Assembly: GCA_036925085.1 (NCBI GenBank)
Contig: JAUPFP010000040.1
Coordinates: 1,023,939-1,087,938, forward strand
Origin: Brachycybe producta
Taxonomy: Eukaryota; Arthropoda; Diplopoda; Playtdesmida; Andrognathidae
Direction: 5' to 3'
DNA length: 64,000 bases
Positions 43,494-54,987 of the stretch are shown here, one piece after another (positions within the stretch are counted from its first letter, which is position 1; every line of letters begins with the position of its first letter). A model generated the notes under the pieces. It was given only the letters and a program-made list of their open reading frames with translations, did not search any database and was not told the DNA's origin. The position numbers were made by a program, and so were the translations under genes.

Positions 43494-43862
43494 AAACTGT
43501 TTTAGAAACTAGAATAGTTTTGGCAATAATGTTAAAAGTATTTTCATGATAATATCTTTCAAAATAAACTTTTTATGACAGTTTGAAAAAAGACGAAAAT
43601 AGTGTTTCCATGAAATGTCAATGGAAATATCTAAAAATGGGTCATTTTTTCAAACTGAACTAAAAAATGTATTTTTTAAGATATTGTCGTAAAAAAACTT
43701 TTAACATAATCTTTTACCATTCTAGTTTTGAAAACAGTTTGAATTTTTATTTTTCGTTATGTTTCTAAAAAAAACATTATCTCTTGACGTTTTTGAGCCA
43801 AAATTTTCCAAAAAAACCCGTCTATGGAACATAGCATTAGCCACTGTAGTGGCGCCATCCGT
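43494..43862. mobile_element. Family K foldback element
   Basis: AAACTGTTTTAGAAACTAGA is mirrored by CATTCTAGTTTTGAAAACAG. ATGATAATATCTTTCAAAAT and TTTTTATGACAGTTTGAAA are also inverted. The tail GCATTAGCCACTGTAGTGGC matches the end of 4851-5156. Confidence 0.72.
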
Positions 43863-44055
43863 GGAGACAAAATCAAAATAAATATCTATAGAAGCCACCT
43901 TAAGAATATGAGCCTTAATGCTCTGGTCAAGTATAAACGTACACACCCTTCATGCTCCGAAAAAACAAGAGGATAACCCAAATTTGTTTCTCTTGCGAGA
44001 AAGAAAAAAAAAACTTAGTTTATTCCTTGACTCTTCTAGTTTTTAATACATTTTC

Positions 44056-44846
44056 ATCGCAAAATTACTTCGAAAAATCTCCATAAAGAGCGCTAGCATC
44101 GCTTTTCTATTGAGCCCATAGATCCAATGTTAAAGAAAAAACGTTAATTTTTAAAATACACACAGTCGCGACAGCAATATGTATATTTTTCAAATTTAAA
44201 GTTGTCCAATATTAAATTTCAAACTGCAATGTGGATCTTAACTATATGCTGATAGAGTGATAGAATGACAAACAATTGATAAGTGTGCTTCTATTTTTTA
44301 AAACTATTTCAAAAATCGCAAATTTCTAACTCTTATGTTAAACTCCATTGAGTATCCGCTCGTAAGAAAAAAAAACATCCATTAAAATGCTCGTAAAAAT
44401 ACGTAAAAGTAATTTAAAAAAAAAACACAAGTAAACCACAGTGAATGCAACACATTGGTGCATGTGCTGATTTTTTTCTGGTTTTTTTAAAATTATTTTT
44501 ACGTATTTTTACGAGCATTTTAATGGATGTTTTTTTTTATTTGGGCGTATAATACTCACTCAATGGAGTTTAACGTAAGATTCGTAAAATTCGTGATTTT
44601 TAAATAGTTTTTAAAAATAGAAGCACACTTTCCAATTTTTTGACGATCTATCCACTAAATAAACATATATTTATAGCGTGCATTGCACTTTGAACCATCA
44701 AAATTGGACAACTTTAAATATGAAAAATAAACATATTACCGCCGCGACTGCTGTATTTTAAAAATTAACATTTTCTTTAACATCGGGTGTATGGGTTTCA
44801 ATAGAAAAACGATGCTAGCGCTCTTTGTGGAGATTTTTTCGAAGTT
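44056..44846. mobile_element. Family D palindrome
   Basis: GCAAAATTACTTCGAAAAAT and GAGCGCTAGCATCGCTTTTC on the left, mirrored by AAAACGATGCTAGCGCTCTT on the right. The centre has GCTCGTAAAAATACGTAAAA and its complement. Confidence 0.85.
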
Positions 44847-45644
44847 TGCTCAGTGGTTAACTCTAACATAAGAAAAGAAACCAGAGATTATATAAGCTGA
44901 AAATTGGTAGCAACCACTAAAAGGAACACCTCTTTGCTTCCCAAAACCTTCTGTTGAAGTTGTGAACTAAAAAAACAAAGGGAAAAAATACTTCGAAAAC
45001 TTACAATGAATGAATGAATGATGACGATGACCAGTGACGTCATACAATGACCAAAACAACGATATGATTCCACTCTTCATCCCACAAACACAAATAAAAT
45101 TGAAAAATATTCAGAAAAAGTTTGAACAACATTTGAAAATAACTACAACTGAACATTTTCTGAAAAAAGTCTGTTAAATGTGTTGAGTATTTCTCACGTA
45201 ATCGCCATCAACCCTTAGCCACCCCCACGCTAGCCTCCACACCCCCCTAAACTGAACCCCTTTCCTCTCTTATTAGCCTCGAGTTCAACCCTCTCTCCTC
45301 CTCCTCCCTTGAATTTCTCTTTCTAACCCATTCAACCCTCGCAACAACAAAAAAGCCATGTGGTCAGAAGAACAAAAACCATTTTTTTTTCCTTCTTCTT
45401 CTTCTTCAAAAACCATAAAAATCTTTTATTTTTCACAAGTCTTTAGCAGAAAACCAATTAATTTTCATGAGAAAGACTTCCATAAAAAAATCATAATTAG
45501 CTCAAATAAAAAATGGCGAATGTTACATAAGTTATAAAAAAAAAAGGTGGCTCTCATATCTAGGTGTATAAAAGGTCCAAATTCAAGAAGAAAATTTAAG
45601 CCACTTGAACTTGAAAACTGAGAAACAAAGAGTTTCACAAAAAC
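44847..45644. other. Unassigned sequence
   Basis: AT-rich and pyrimidine-rich with no recognised gene or family. Confidence 0.4.
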
Positions 45645-45935
45645 GCAATTTTTTTTAAAAAAAATCTTGAGATGTCGACTTCTTTTCCAGAATCTCGACA
45701 TGTCGACTTTTAATCTATTTTATTCGGCCATGTTAATTATGCCATGTTGCGCGCACCATATTCTAATAATTATTAAATTATTGCAAGCGCCCTTATTGTA
45801 GCAGCAATAATTTAATTATTAGAGTAATGGCGCGCACAACATGGTATAATTAACATGGCCGAATAGAAGATATTAAAAGTCGACATGTCGAGATTTAAAA
45901 AAAAAATCTCTCATGTCCTTTACAGGGCTCCGTAC
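45645..45935. mobile_element. Family E palindrome, left end lost
   Basis: ATCTCGACATGTCGACTTTT, TCGGCCATGTTAATTATG and CATGTTGCGCGCACCAT on the left are mirrored on the right, ending CATGTCCTTTACAGGGCTCC. The loop region has GCGCCCTTATTG. The left copy of the terminal GGAGCCC block is missing. Confidence 0.82.
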
Positions 45936-46216
45936 AAAACAGAAAAAGGAGAAAATAAAAAAAAACATCTGTTTTATTAAGGAATCCCCTTTAATAAGGT
46001 TTTTCTTCTTCTGTGTTTTATTCCTGTTCTGAGGGTTCAAGTTAAAATTCAAGTGCTAAGAATTTCGGCCAAAATGTTTGGAAATAAACTTTTTTTTTTG
46101 GAGAAAAAACAAACAAAAAACTTTTGAGATAAAACTTAAAAGTTGGTTAGCAACTTGAATGACTTTGTTGAATGTATTTTCAAGACATTTGGGCTGTTTG
46201 TATACATTTTATTTCT

Positions 46217-46415
46217 CGAAAGTAAAAAGTAAAAGCAAATGCTCTTTAGCATGAAGTATAAGTAAAAGCAAATGTCCTTTAGCATGAAGTAAAAGCAAAT
46301 GCAAATACTCTTCAGTATTAATTATAAGTAAAAGCAAATGCTCTTTAGCATTAAGTATAAGTAAAAGCAAATGCTCTTTAGCATAAAGTAAAAGCAAATG
46401 CTCTATATAGCATGG
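46217..46415 (+). repeat. Minisatellite of 27-33 bp units
   Basis: AAGTAAAAGCAAATGCTCTT plus TAGCAT occurs six or seven times with small length changes (extra TATAAGT). The minus strand gives an incidental Leu-rich frame. Confidence 0.88.
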
Positions 46416-46810
46416 TGAAAATATTTCACTTCCATTTATTCGTTATTAATTTTTGAAAATGACAAGATGGCGGCGCCAAATTCACTTTTTTTGGGGGGGG
46501 GGGGATTTCATAAATATGACTTTAAATTGGTAGTTTTTTCATAGTAAAAAAAATACAATATTTAAAAAAAATGATATTAGTGATATAATTATATCACTGG
46601 CTAGGCCCTATATATCTAACAACCGTGCTTTTTATCCCTATCGTTTGCAGCATTTCCTTCTAATTTAGCAGTAAAAGCATTTACTAAAAAAAAGTATACA
46701 TTCACTTCATAAATTTTTTTTATCCTGAACCTTGTTACGTTATTAGCAAATTTACTCTTTAAATTAGTTGTCTAATTAGTTATAGAGGGCGCTTACAGTC
46801 ATAATTCCAC
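46416..46810. other. Unassigned sequence
   Basis: AT-rich, with one TAGAGGGCGCTTACAG motif at about 46783. No gene recognised. Confidence 0.4.
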
Positions 46811-46993
46811 ACAGGCATCTGTAGACAGCTTCAGAATTTCTTTGGCTCCACCCTTTTATGCGCGTCATCCATTTCTAACTACTGGGTCTGATGTCACATG
46901 CCTCGCCCTTTTTATTTCTAATTGGTGGATATTTGGTCTGACGCTCATAAAAGGGCGGAGCCCCAAATTCTGAAGCTGTCTACAGATGCCTGT
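46811..46993. mobile_element. Family A element, subtype A2, exact 9-bp target duplication
   Basis: 183 bp with ends ACAGGCATCTGTAGACAGC and GCTGTCTACAGATGCCTGT, a perfect outer inverted repeat. TAATTCCAC stands at both borders (46802-46810 and 46994-47002). Confidence 0.93.
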
Positions 46994-47804
46994 TAATTCC
47001 ACCCCCCCCCCCACCCCGTATGATGTTTTCTTACCCCTTTTCCTTTCCCCACCCTCCACCACCATATATTCTTTGTGGTTTTCACCTCAAAACTAACTTA
47101 AAATTTTCCTAAGTCTGGTTTGAACTTGACCATTTTGGGCCTCCTGTTATAACCCCTTGTAACCATCGTTGTTACCATCCCATAAATCACTTTTTTGGGG
47201 GGGAGGTGGGGCTCGTTTTTAACCCCATCTACCAAAAAAAAAACACATTTCAATCCTTTTTTTTTTTTCTTCTCCAACCCCCTTCTTCTTCCTTTTTCTC
47301 CTCAATCTTGTTGTGTTGTTTCCTCACAAACACACAACAGCCGTTTTCTGAGTTTCCCCCCAAAACCCATAACCGCTAAAAACCCTTTTTTCTCTCTCTC
47401 TCTCTCGCCTCTCCCCCCACCCCCTTCCCCTCAACATCAACAACTGTTGTTGAAGAGAGGGACAGATTTTTTTTCTGGGGCGAAAATTACGGTTTTTGTG
47501 TATAAAAACCGTATATATTCATGTAGGACTACATTACATACTAACATCCGCTTTTGAAATACACCTTTTTTGTATGTAAGAGATCCTCTTTCTCTCTGTG
47601 TAAATGTGAACATAAAAAGGGGTGTTTTAGTGAGATCCATACTAGGGTTTACTTCAAATCTCAACCCAACTTTCAAATAAGAACCCCACTTTATTTCTGT
47701 AAACTGGATAAAACTAGTATTTCTCAAAAAAAAAAAAGTATGGGTATAAATTCTCTAAAAGCTAAACAACCACTAGAGGAGCCACCAGTCAATAGCTGGT
47801 TAAA
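46994..47804. other. Unassigned sequence
   Basis: Pyrimidine-rich with C and T runs. Frames at 47195-47557 and 47437-47727 have no recognisable domain. Confidence 0.4.
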
Positions 47805-48085
47805 ATGAACAAGAACTAAACTTGACACAATGGTCAAGAGCTAAACTTGACCCAACTAAACTGGACAAGAGCTAAACCTAATCCAGTTAATTCTAAGAGC
47901 TAAACTTCGCCCAGCTAAACTGGACAAGAGCTAAACCTAATCCAGTTAATTTTAACAAGAGCTAAACTTGACCCAATAAAATAGAGCAAGAGCTAAACTG
48001 GACAAGAGCTAAACCTGAGCCAGTTAATTTTAACAAGAGCTAAATTTCACCCAATAAAATAGAACAAGAGCTAAACTGGACATAA
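47805..48085 (+). repeat. Minisatellite around AAGAGCTAAAC
   Basis: CAAGAGCTAAAC occurs about ten times, alternating with TTGACCCA, TGGA and CTAATCCAGTTAATT segments. Larger composite units of about 75 bp repeat near 47868-47960. Confidence 0.88.
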
Positions 48086-48484
48086 TATATTGTGTACACT
48101 TGAGTTAAATGAATTAAAATTAAACATCATTTGTTCAATGATTTAAGCTTTAATTAGATTGTGGCTACACAACCACACAAAGGCGCTTCTACAAAGAACT
48201 TTCCGTTTTCTGTTGGTTTTTCAGCATGTGTGATTCCTCCCTTAATGAAACAAGACAGAACTTTCCAAACGCAGCCTAGCGTTTTTTTTCTTTCTTCTTC
48301 ATAAATTTGCACTTGTTGTTTGCAAATGCAAAAAAAAAACACCTTTGAATTCGACTCGCAGGTGGTTTCAGTCTAAGTGACGTCATCATTTATACCCCTT
48401 TTTATTAAATGAAAACGTATTTTCATTTAAAAATGAATGAATAAGTTGAATCGGTTTTATTTTTTCTTTCAATCTGCGGAATCA
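48086..48484. other. Unassigned sequence
   Basis: No recognised gene or family. Confidence 0.4.
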
Positions 48485-48634
48485 GTCAATCTGCATACCG
48501 CCTAGGCAATCTGCAAAACAAACCCAACCTGCTAGTGGAATCTGCAAAATTCAGTACATTTTAGGTGTTGAATTTTGCAGATTCCACGAGCAGGTTGGTC
48601 GATTTGCAGATTTCCTAGGCAATCTGCAGATTGA
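48485..48634. mobile_element. Foldback repeat with CAATCTGC arms, about 150 bp
   Basis: CCTAGGCAATCTGCAAAACA and AACCTGCTAGTGGAATCTGC on the left are mirrored by GCAGATTCCACGAGCAGGTT and GCAGATTTCCTAGG on the right. Loop about 20 bp. A scrap (AGGCAATCTGCG) lies near 22449. Confidence 0.8.
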
Positions 48635-49140
48635 CAGAAACATATTTGTTATGGCGAGCAGCAGTAGGTCCTACAATGGGGAGAAGGGGGTGGGGGGGTC
48701 ATAGAAAAGATAGAAATGATGATGATGATATTAGAATTGATGAGATGAGCAACCAACCAACCACCTGTGTCACTACTGCCTATGTCTGTTTGTGTGTTGA
48801 CATAAAACATTCAAATAATAATCCTCACCAACCCCCCACCCCTTTTTTCTATTAAACTTGGAAAATATTAATTGTATTGCAACTTAAGTTTAAGTAGTTA
48901 AGTGACTTGAGAATAAAGAGTTGAATTATTTGCATAAAAAACATCATTCAAGATGCCATATGTTAACTTCAAAGAGGGAGGGAGGGAGGGAGGAGGCTAT
49001 AAACCTACCACCTGTTAAGAAAGTGTAGGGTTAGGAAGGGTGAGGGGGAAGAAAAGGGGTGACAATGACAAATGTTCGTTTGGTGGAACTGACAATTATT
49101 GGAAGAAGCGCCAAAAACATTTGGGAGTTTGTTGGTTAAG
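48635..49140. other. Unassigned sequence
   Basis: G runs and (GATGAT) repeats, then a GGGA repeat near 48976. No gene recognised. Confidence 0.4.
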
Positions 49141-49300
49141 CAGTATTGCTTCTCAATTTGTGGCCCCCAAGGGCCAATTGTGAAGTAACAATTATGCTGT
49201 TCCTAATAATAAAAAAGCTAGTTAGAGGCTAACATTACATGTCAGTTTTCAACTAGAGTACTAGCCGAGGTTCTAGCCTCTAACCAGTGTTTAGGTGGCG
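49141..49300. mobile_element. Family F element, partial
   Basis: CTTCTCAATTTGTGGCCCCC, AATTGTGAAGTAACAATT, inner arms TAGTTAGAGGCTAAC and TTCTAGCCTCTAACCAGTG. The right outer part is missing. Confidence 0.75.
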
Positions 49301-49338
49301 CTAAAGTAGTGCCAAACTGAACCAACGCCAATTTAAAT

Positions 49339-49534
49339 ACAGGCATCTGTAGACACAGCTTCAGAATTTTTTTGGCTCCGCCCTTTTATGAGCGTCATCA
49401 ATTTCTAATTGGTTTCTTACTGGGTCTGATGTCACATGCTCCGCCCTTTTTATTTTTTATATGGTTGCTATTTGGTCTGACGCTCATAAAAGAGCGGGGC
49501 CAAAGAAATTCTGAAGCTGTCTACAGAAGGCTGT
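49339..49534. mobile_element. Family A element, subtype A2
   Basis: 196 bp with ends ACAGGCATCTGTAGACAC and GCTGTCTACAGAAGGCTGT. ATTTAAAT at both borders (49331-49338 and 49535-49542). Confidence 0.88.
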
Positions 49535-50982
49535 ATTTAAATAAGTGTAGGGATCCCCCATTCCTCCAGAATTGTCTCCAGGACAGTCTCCCGCTTTTCC
49601 AGACCCTTTGTCTCCGTGTTCCAACGAATCAACTTCAGGACATAAGATTTTTTGCACGTTTATGCTGTTTTTTACCAAAAAAAAACCTAGTATATTCATA
49701 TTTTGGTCGATATTATTGATGTGCGGAATTCCGCGTGTGTATTCCAGGCTTTACATGGTATCACTTCTTAAACGACAATATTTTGATTCCTCCCCCCTTC
49801 AAAAAAAATGTTTATCTAATTCTAGGGCCATCTCCGAGAACCAAAAAAAAAAGAGGTTCCCTTATATTTTAAAGTAGTGGCGCCACCTAACGAAATAAAT
49901 GGGGGTTTCAAGAAGAGAAGTAAGAAGAAGAAGAAAAAAGAGAAAGAAAAACATTCCCATCTCATGACATTTTTTCTCTTTCTTGAGAGATTGCAAAATG
50001 TGGTAAACAAGTTCTGTTTTGAACATCAGAAAAATGTTTTTAGGCAAGGCCATAGTCAGTCCTACCCAATGATATGGGCCCTACGGGACAGGACGGGTTC
50101 ACTACCCCCTTACCCTCTCGTGGCCTACTTTTTCACTGTCTGGAGATAGATAGAGTGAGAGAGAGAGAGGACCCCTTTGCAACAGCAACACCACTCCCAA
50201 CTGTCCTTCAACCCAAATCTACCCCCATCATAAACCCCCTTCAGAAAACACACAAGGAGGCATTTATACCCTCCTCCTCCTCCCCTATCTTATATATACA
50301 TAGACACACGTAACTAAATAACAAGCCTCAAATAATAGTTAAAGAAGAAAAAAATTGTTCAAAAATATTGTATTTTGTCTGTTTTTTTTGGTGGTGTCCC
50401 CCCCCTCTTTTTTTTGGTAAAAACGTCATCAAAAAAAAAAAGGTAGTCTTGATGACGTCATCCCTAGTTCATTGCACTTTTCTAGGACTCTTCAGACACA
50501 ACCTTGACTTCCCGAATGTATTAGGCAAAAAAAAATACCACCTCAAAATATACCCTCTTACACCCTATAGAACCCACCTCCCCCCCCCATGAAATCTTTT
50601 TTGTTTAAAAAAAATAACACATTTGAAAGTCAACAACGACAAAAAAAAAGGCTTTCACTTTTTTCCTTTAGCAAAATTGTAAATTATTCCATTGGAAATA
50701 AGATATAAACCCACGTTTAAAAACGTTACCAACACAAAAATGGACGACAGAAAATAAATTCCCTAGTTTACGAATAAAGGCAATAGATGGCGCAGTTCAA
50801 AAATCCCTCATCTCACTTCATTCAATCAAAGTGATCAAAGGATACCCTTTAAACAATGCCACCTAGTGTAACAATTTAAAACTAGAATCAGTAGAATGTA
50901 TTATGCCACATTTGTTACCTCAACCTTAGATTACTACTCTCTGGGACAGGCAACTGTGACAATTATTGTTTATATATAGTGG
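49535..50982. other. Unassigned sequence
   Basis: Contains GTGGCGCCACCTAACG (49878), AGATGGCGCAGTTC (50785) and ATGCCACCTAGTGTAAC (about 50857). Frames at 49372-49719 and 49572-50149 lack recognisable domains. No gene called. Confidence 0.4.
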
Positions 50983-51185
50983 ACAGGCAGTTAGAAATAG
51001 GAGAGAACTTCAATTGGCTCCGCCCTTGTTATGACGACCGGCAACTTCTAATTGGTTTGTTGAGTGGTTCGAAGTTGAAAAGAGCGGAGCATGTGACGTC
51101 AGACTACATAACCAACAAATTAGAAGTTGCCGGTCGTCATAAGGGCGGAGCCAATTGAAGTTCTCTCCTATTTCTAACAGCCTGT
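50983..51185. mobile_element. Family A element
   Basis: 203 bp with ends ACAGGCAGTTAGAAATAGG and CCTATTTCTAACAGCCTGT. ATATAGTGG and ATACAGTGG at the borders match at 8 of 9. Confidence 0.9.
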
Positions 51186-51330
51186 ATACAGTGGTGACCA
51201 TAGACTTAATAGTGGTGACAGCAACGCCACTTTGGGAAACGGTTGTACTATAATTCTGGACAGTATAATACTGTTCCTGGGGAGAATGCAATGGTCACCA
51301 GAAGGCACTGCTGTACTTTCACCAGGTTAT

Positions 51331-51514
51331 ACAAGAAATCCATTGGCTCCGCCCCTTTTTATGACGAACACAACTTCTAATTGGTTGGTTATGTATTCTG
51401 ACGTCACATGCTCCGCCCTTTTCAACGTCGAAACACACAAACCAATTAGAAGTTGCCCGTCGTCATAAAAAGGGCGGAGCCAACTTCAGTTCATCCCGTT
51501 TTCTAATTGCCTGT
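51331..51514. mobile_element. Family A element with deleted left arm
   Basis: ACAAGAAATCCATTGGCTCC lacks about 20 bp of the usual left end. The rest is typical A1, ending CGTTTTCTAATTGCCTGT. It lies 145 bp after the preceding A copy. Confidence 0.82.
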
Positions 51515-52130
51515 CCATTCAACACATCAGGAGTTGCCAGTCCCAGAGAGTAATGGTCAAAGGTTCTACTGAACTGTTGATCTCATGCAACGACTTCAAT
51601 GAGCCATTGAATTAGCTGTTGACTTTCTTGTTCTTGTTGTTCTTGTTAATAACTTATTCAACGTCCCTTAAACTCCTTTCAACATCGAGGTCATTGAGAG
51701 ACATACAAGTCAATTCACAACCAGCCCAATAAAGTCAAAAGTCCAATCATAAAGCACCAATTGTGCACAAGTCAATCAATCAGTGTAAAAGCGAGTCCAG
51801 TAATCAAGTCAGGACAACACAAATATTCATTTGCCCATTATTGCCAAGATTCGAATCCGAGATCTCCAGTATTACAAGCCTCTACTTTCTCCACTGTGCT
51901 ACCAAGGCATTGGTGGTGTCTGTTGACTTTAAAAATGACATCACAGAGCTATTGATCTAACTGTTGAATTCAGAAATAATCTCAATGAGTTTAGCAACGA
52001 CTTTGTCGAGCTGTTGATCTGACTGTTGAGTCACAGTTGCCAGCGATTTTCATTTCTGAAATTTCTTGACTTTTTCTAGGGTTTCTCTTCCCCCCCCCCC
52101 CTCCACACACACATGATCACATCAAAACTG
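51515..52130. other. Unassigned sequence around the tRNA-like element
   Basis: CTGTTGATCT.A.TG and AACGACTT.. blocks recur on both sides of the tRNA-like sequence (51570-51640 and 51945-52030), suggesting an older repeat or tandem motif. No gene recognised. Confidence 0.4.
51843..51908 (-). ncRNA. tRNA-like sequence, probable SINE head or tRNA pseudogene
   Basis: The minus strand has TAGCACAGTGG (fits the box A consensus) and GGATTCGAATC (near box B), 32 bases apart, the spacing found in tRNA genes. The acceptor and T stems pair poorly and there is no convincing anticodon arm, so it is not a functional tRNA. Internal Pol III promoters with degraded folding are typical of tRNA-derived SINEs. 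I could not define a SINE tail. Confidence 0.55.
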
Positions 52131-52134
52131 GATA

Positions 52135-52229
52135 AAATAGGATTTTTATATGAAGGATTCGAGATTCAGGAGATTCGAGAACCTTTTAGGATTCGGATTC
52201 AAGAAAATTTAGGATTCGTCCCGCCTCTA
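52135..52229 (-). mobile_element. Family C fragment
   Basis: TTATATGAAGGATTCGAGAT, GAGAACCTTTTAGGATTCGG, GGATTCGTCCCGCCTCTAG: the outer 95 bases of a C element only. Confidence 0.78.
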
Positions 52230-52249
52230 GTTTACGACAAATTGTAAAT

Positions 52250-52335
52250 TTGCGAAACATGTCCTAATCAGGGCTCCGTAGAATTCACCTGTATTACAAG
52301 ACTTGTTTATACTTTTGAGAAACAGGCCCCAGGTT
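52250..52335 (+). mobile_element. Family J fragment
   Basis: CATGTCCTAATCAGGGCTCC, GTAGAATTCACCTG, TTACAAGACTTG and GAGAAACAGGCCCC also appear at 62850-62970 and, reversed, at 60415-60520. The GGGGCCTGTTTC end resembles a DNA transposon terminus. Confidence 0.65.
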
Positions 52336-53828
52336 GAGTGACAACCATGTTTTTCACATTTTTTTTTTTTTCAAATTTTAAAAATTCTTGAATTTTTGCT
52401 CCCCCCCCCCCCTTTTTTTTAAAAGACTTTTGAGATTTCTAGGGCCCCGCCCGTTCAAGCTCCCTTGAGCCCTTTTAACATTTTTAATTTTGTGGCCGGT
52501 TTTTATTAATCACACTGACAATGGAAACTTCATGAAAATAAATTCCCGGACTTCTTATCTGACTTTTTTTTTTTTTGAAAATGTTTCTATTTCCCCTAAT
52601 ATTTTCAGGTTGAGTAGTAAACTCCGTGAGTGAAACATGCTATAGAAACATGCTGATTGTCTTTGTAACAAATTCCAAATAAAATAAAGACAACGGTCAT
52701 TTACAGAGAAAGAGCTCTATGATTTATTTTTATGTTGATCGGAGGCAAAACACACCTGCAAATCACAACCAACATCCACCATGTTTCTTTTACCCCCATA
52801 TTTCAAAAAATGACCCTTTGAAAACAATAACAACAACAACAACAACCCTCACCATGCAAAACGGAAAAGAAATATATCATTTAAAAAAAAACATGGCCCC
52901 CATTATTTGCAAACTTTTATCAAACTTAAAACTGCTGGACATTTATTAATGTTTATGTCCTCCTCCTTCTCCAACCCCCCTTTATACCGCTACAAGTCAT
53001 CTCTCTTAACTAAGAAATATCTACCCCGTTTAACCCCCTCATTGTAGAGTTCTACAGCCATTTTTCCCCCCCACAAAAAAAAAGGAATTCACAGGGACCT
53101 ATTCGACCATCAAGGTCCTAAATAAATTGCCAACAGGTTTAGTTGGATATAGATAGATGTGAAATTGCAACAACAAGAATAACCCCCACCCCCTCTTCTT
53201 TTACCCTTCTTCTTCAATGTCCATTAGGCCCTACCCTTTATGTTTATTGCATTCTTCACAACTGTACCTCAAAGTCCTATACCCAAACCAAAGAAAAAAA
53301 AGGATCAACAACAAATAACCCCCTCCTCCTCAATACACCCCCATTATAAATGTCCAAATTAGTTTTTCTCTATTGTTCCACTTTCCCCTCTTTTATATAT
53401 ATATGTTTACCCCCCTTTTTTTCATTTCTGTGTTGCATCTGTAAATAACCCACACTTTCTCTATTTTTGAAGAAGAAAAAAAAAACAGTTAAAGGGGTGA
53501 TGTGAAAGTTGATGGGGGTATTAAGAGGGTGGGGGTGAAGGTATTAAGCACAGTGTTGCTATTTATGAATACAGAAAGAAACCCTCCCCCCACCCCTTCC
53601 TCCCTCCCCCACCCCCTTGTAAGTCAAAGCATCTTAAACATCAAATTTCAGGTTTAAAAATATGTTGTTCATCTTTGCATAAAGAAGAAATGGGGCAACA
53701 ACAACAAAGTTCAATACGAAGGGCGCCCTCTAGTGACACCTATTACTAACTTATAATTACATTATAATTAACGTCAAATGTTTGCATAAACTATCATACC
53801 ATCCATATATGAGTTGTTCACGAAGAAC
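52336..53828. other. Unassigned sequence
   Basis: C-rich and T-rich patches. GGGCGCCCTCTAGTGACACC at 53721-53740 is the only notable motif. No gene recognised. Confidence 0.4.
53723..53736 (-). promoter_or_regulatory. CTCF-consensus-like motif
   Basis: The minus strand reads TCACTAGAGGGCGC, 13 of 14 matches to CCASYAGRKGGCRS. Same caveat as at 4735: sequence match only. Confidence 0.3.
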
Positions 53829-54034
53829 ACAGGCAATTAGAAATCGGAATGAATAGAAGTTGGCTCCGCCCTTTTTATGACGAACGGCAACTTCTAATTG
53901 GTTTGTTGTGTGGTTCGACATTGAAAAGGGCGGAGCAGGTGACGTCAGACTAGACAACTAACCAATTAGATATTGCCGGTCGTCGTAAAAAGGGCGGAGC
54001 CAACTTCTGTTTGTCCCGATTTCTAATTGCCTGT
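53829..54034. mobile_element. Family A element, subtype A1
   Basis: 206 bp with ends ACAGGCAATTAGAAATCGG and GATTTCTAATTGCCTGT. TTCACGAAGAAC on the left and TTCACGAAC on the right look like a 9-bp duplication with a 3-bp slip. Confidence 0.88.
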
Positions 54035-54079
54035 TTCACGAACAGGTTCTCGGACTGCAAGTTCAGTTCGTTGTTCTGT

Positions 54080-54278
54080 TCTAAGTCTGGAGATAGTCCT
54101 CCATTCGGAAGAACTGTCCTCCGGCCATGACCATCCATCCTCCACGAACGTATTTAAGTTTTAATAAAATTTATTGTGTGGAGGACATGTTTGCCTTCGT
54201 GAAGGACGGTCCTGGTCGGAGGACATTTCCTCCGAATGGAGGACTGTCCTCCACAAAGGAGGAAAGGTGGCAAGCCTA
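54080..54278. mobile_element. Family M element, partial
   Basis: GAACTGTCCTCCGGCCATGA, CCTCCACGAACGTATTTAA and GTGGAGGACATGTTTGCC match 42040-42208. The right end GTGGCAAGCCTA is present; the left terminal repeat is not. Confidence 0.8.
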
Positions 54279-54427
54279 CTGGGGACCCACCCTAATAGGG
54301 CCTTCTATCTTCAATTTACATAAACCACTATTTTTTTTTATTTGCACTTTTTCGAATTTCAATTTGCAGAAACACGTATTGGCCTCACTATGATGACCTC
54401 AGTTTTTGAGACACTATAATTAGTATA

Positions 54428-54527
54428 GGAATCGGACATTCGAATACCGCGAATCTTGAAAGATATTCGAGATTCGAAAACTCGAATCTTCGCCGCTTTT
54501 TTCGTCTTTCGAATCTTTCGAATCCTA
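54428..54527 (-). mobile_element. Family C fragment, fused to a B fragment
   Basis: GGACATTCGAATACCGCGAA to TCTTTCGAATCCTAAAG, the last 100 bases of a C element. It joins without spacer to the middle of a B element, so a deletion has fused the two. Confidence 0.75.
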
Positions 54528-54661
54528 AAGTATTAACTTAATATTTTGAGATATTAACTGAATAAATTGAATTCGACATATTGTTTGTTTGTCCTTCACA
54601 GGGCTCTGTAGAACACGTTTATTATTTAAATGCATTTAAATTGTCAGGTGTGTACTAGGTA
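54528..54661 (-). mobile_element. Family B fragment
   Basis: GTATTAACTTAATATTTTGA to CAGGTGTGTACTAGGT, the distal half of a B element. Confidence 0.8.
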
Positions 54662-54681
54662 TTATGGCAAACGTCCCCTTA

Positions 54682-54987
54682 TATCTTGTACAAACACACA
54701 TGAGTTAAATGAATTCAAATTAAATGTTTAGGTGAATTATACGGAATCCAGTTAAGGACATGAACCAAATAAAAATTAACTTTATTATTAATATTTTAAA
54801 TTGAAATTACTAAATCAATATTTTGTCGTCAATAGTTTATAAATTTATATTTAAGTATTAACTCAATATTTTCAAATTATTAACCTGAATAAATTGAATT
54901 CGACATAGTTTTTTTTGTCCTTCACAGGGCTCTGTAGAACACGTTTATTATTTAAATGCATTTAAATTATCAGGTGTGTACTCGGTA
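54682..54987 (-). mobile_element. Family B element
   Basis: From TATCTTGTACAAACACACA to GTGTGTACTCGGTA, same strand as the fragment just before it. Complete. Confidence 0.85.

Noticed and set aside
51843-51908. Functional tRNA gene
   Set aside because: Acceptor and T stems pair poorly and no anticodon arm forms, so only a tRNA-like remnant is called.
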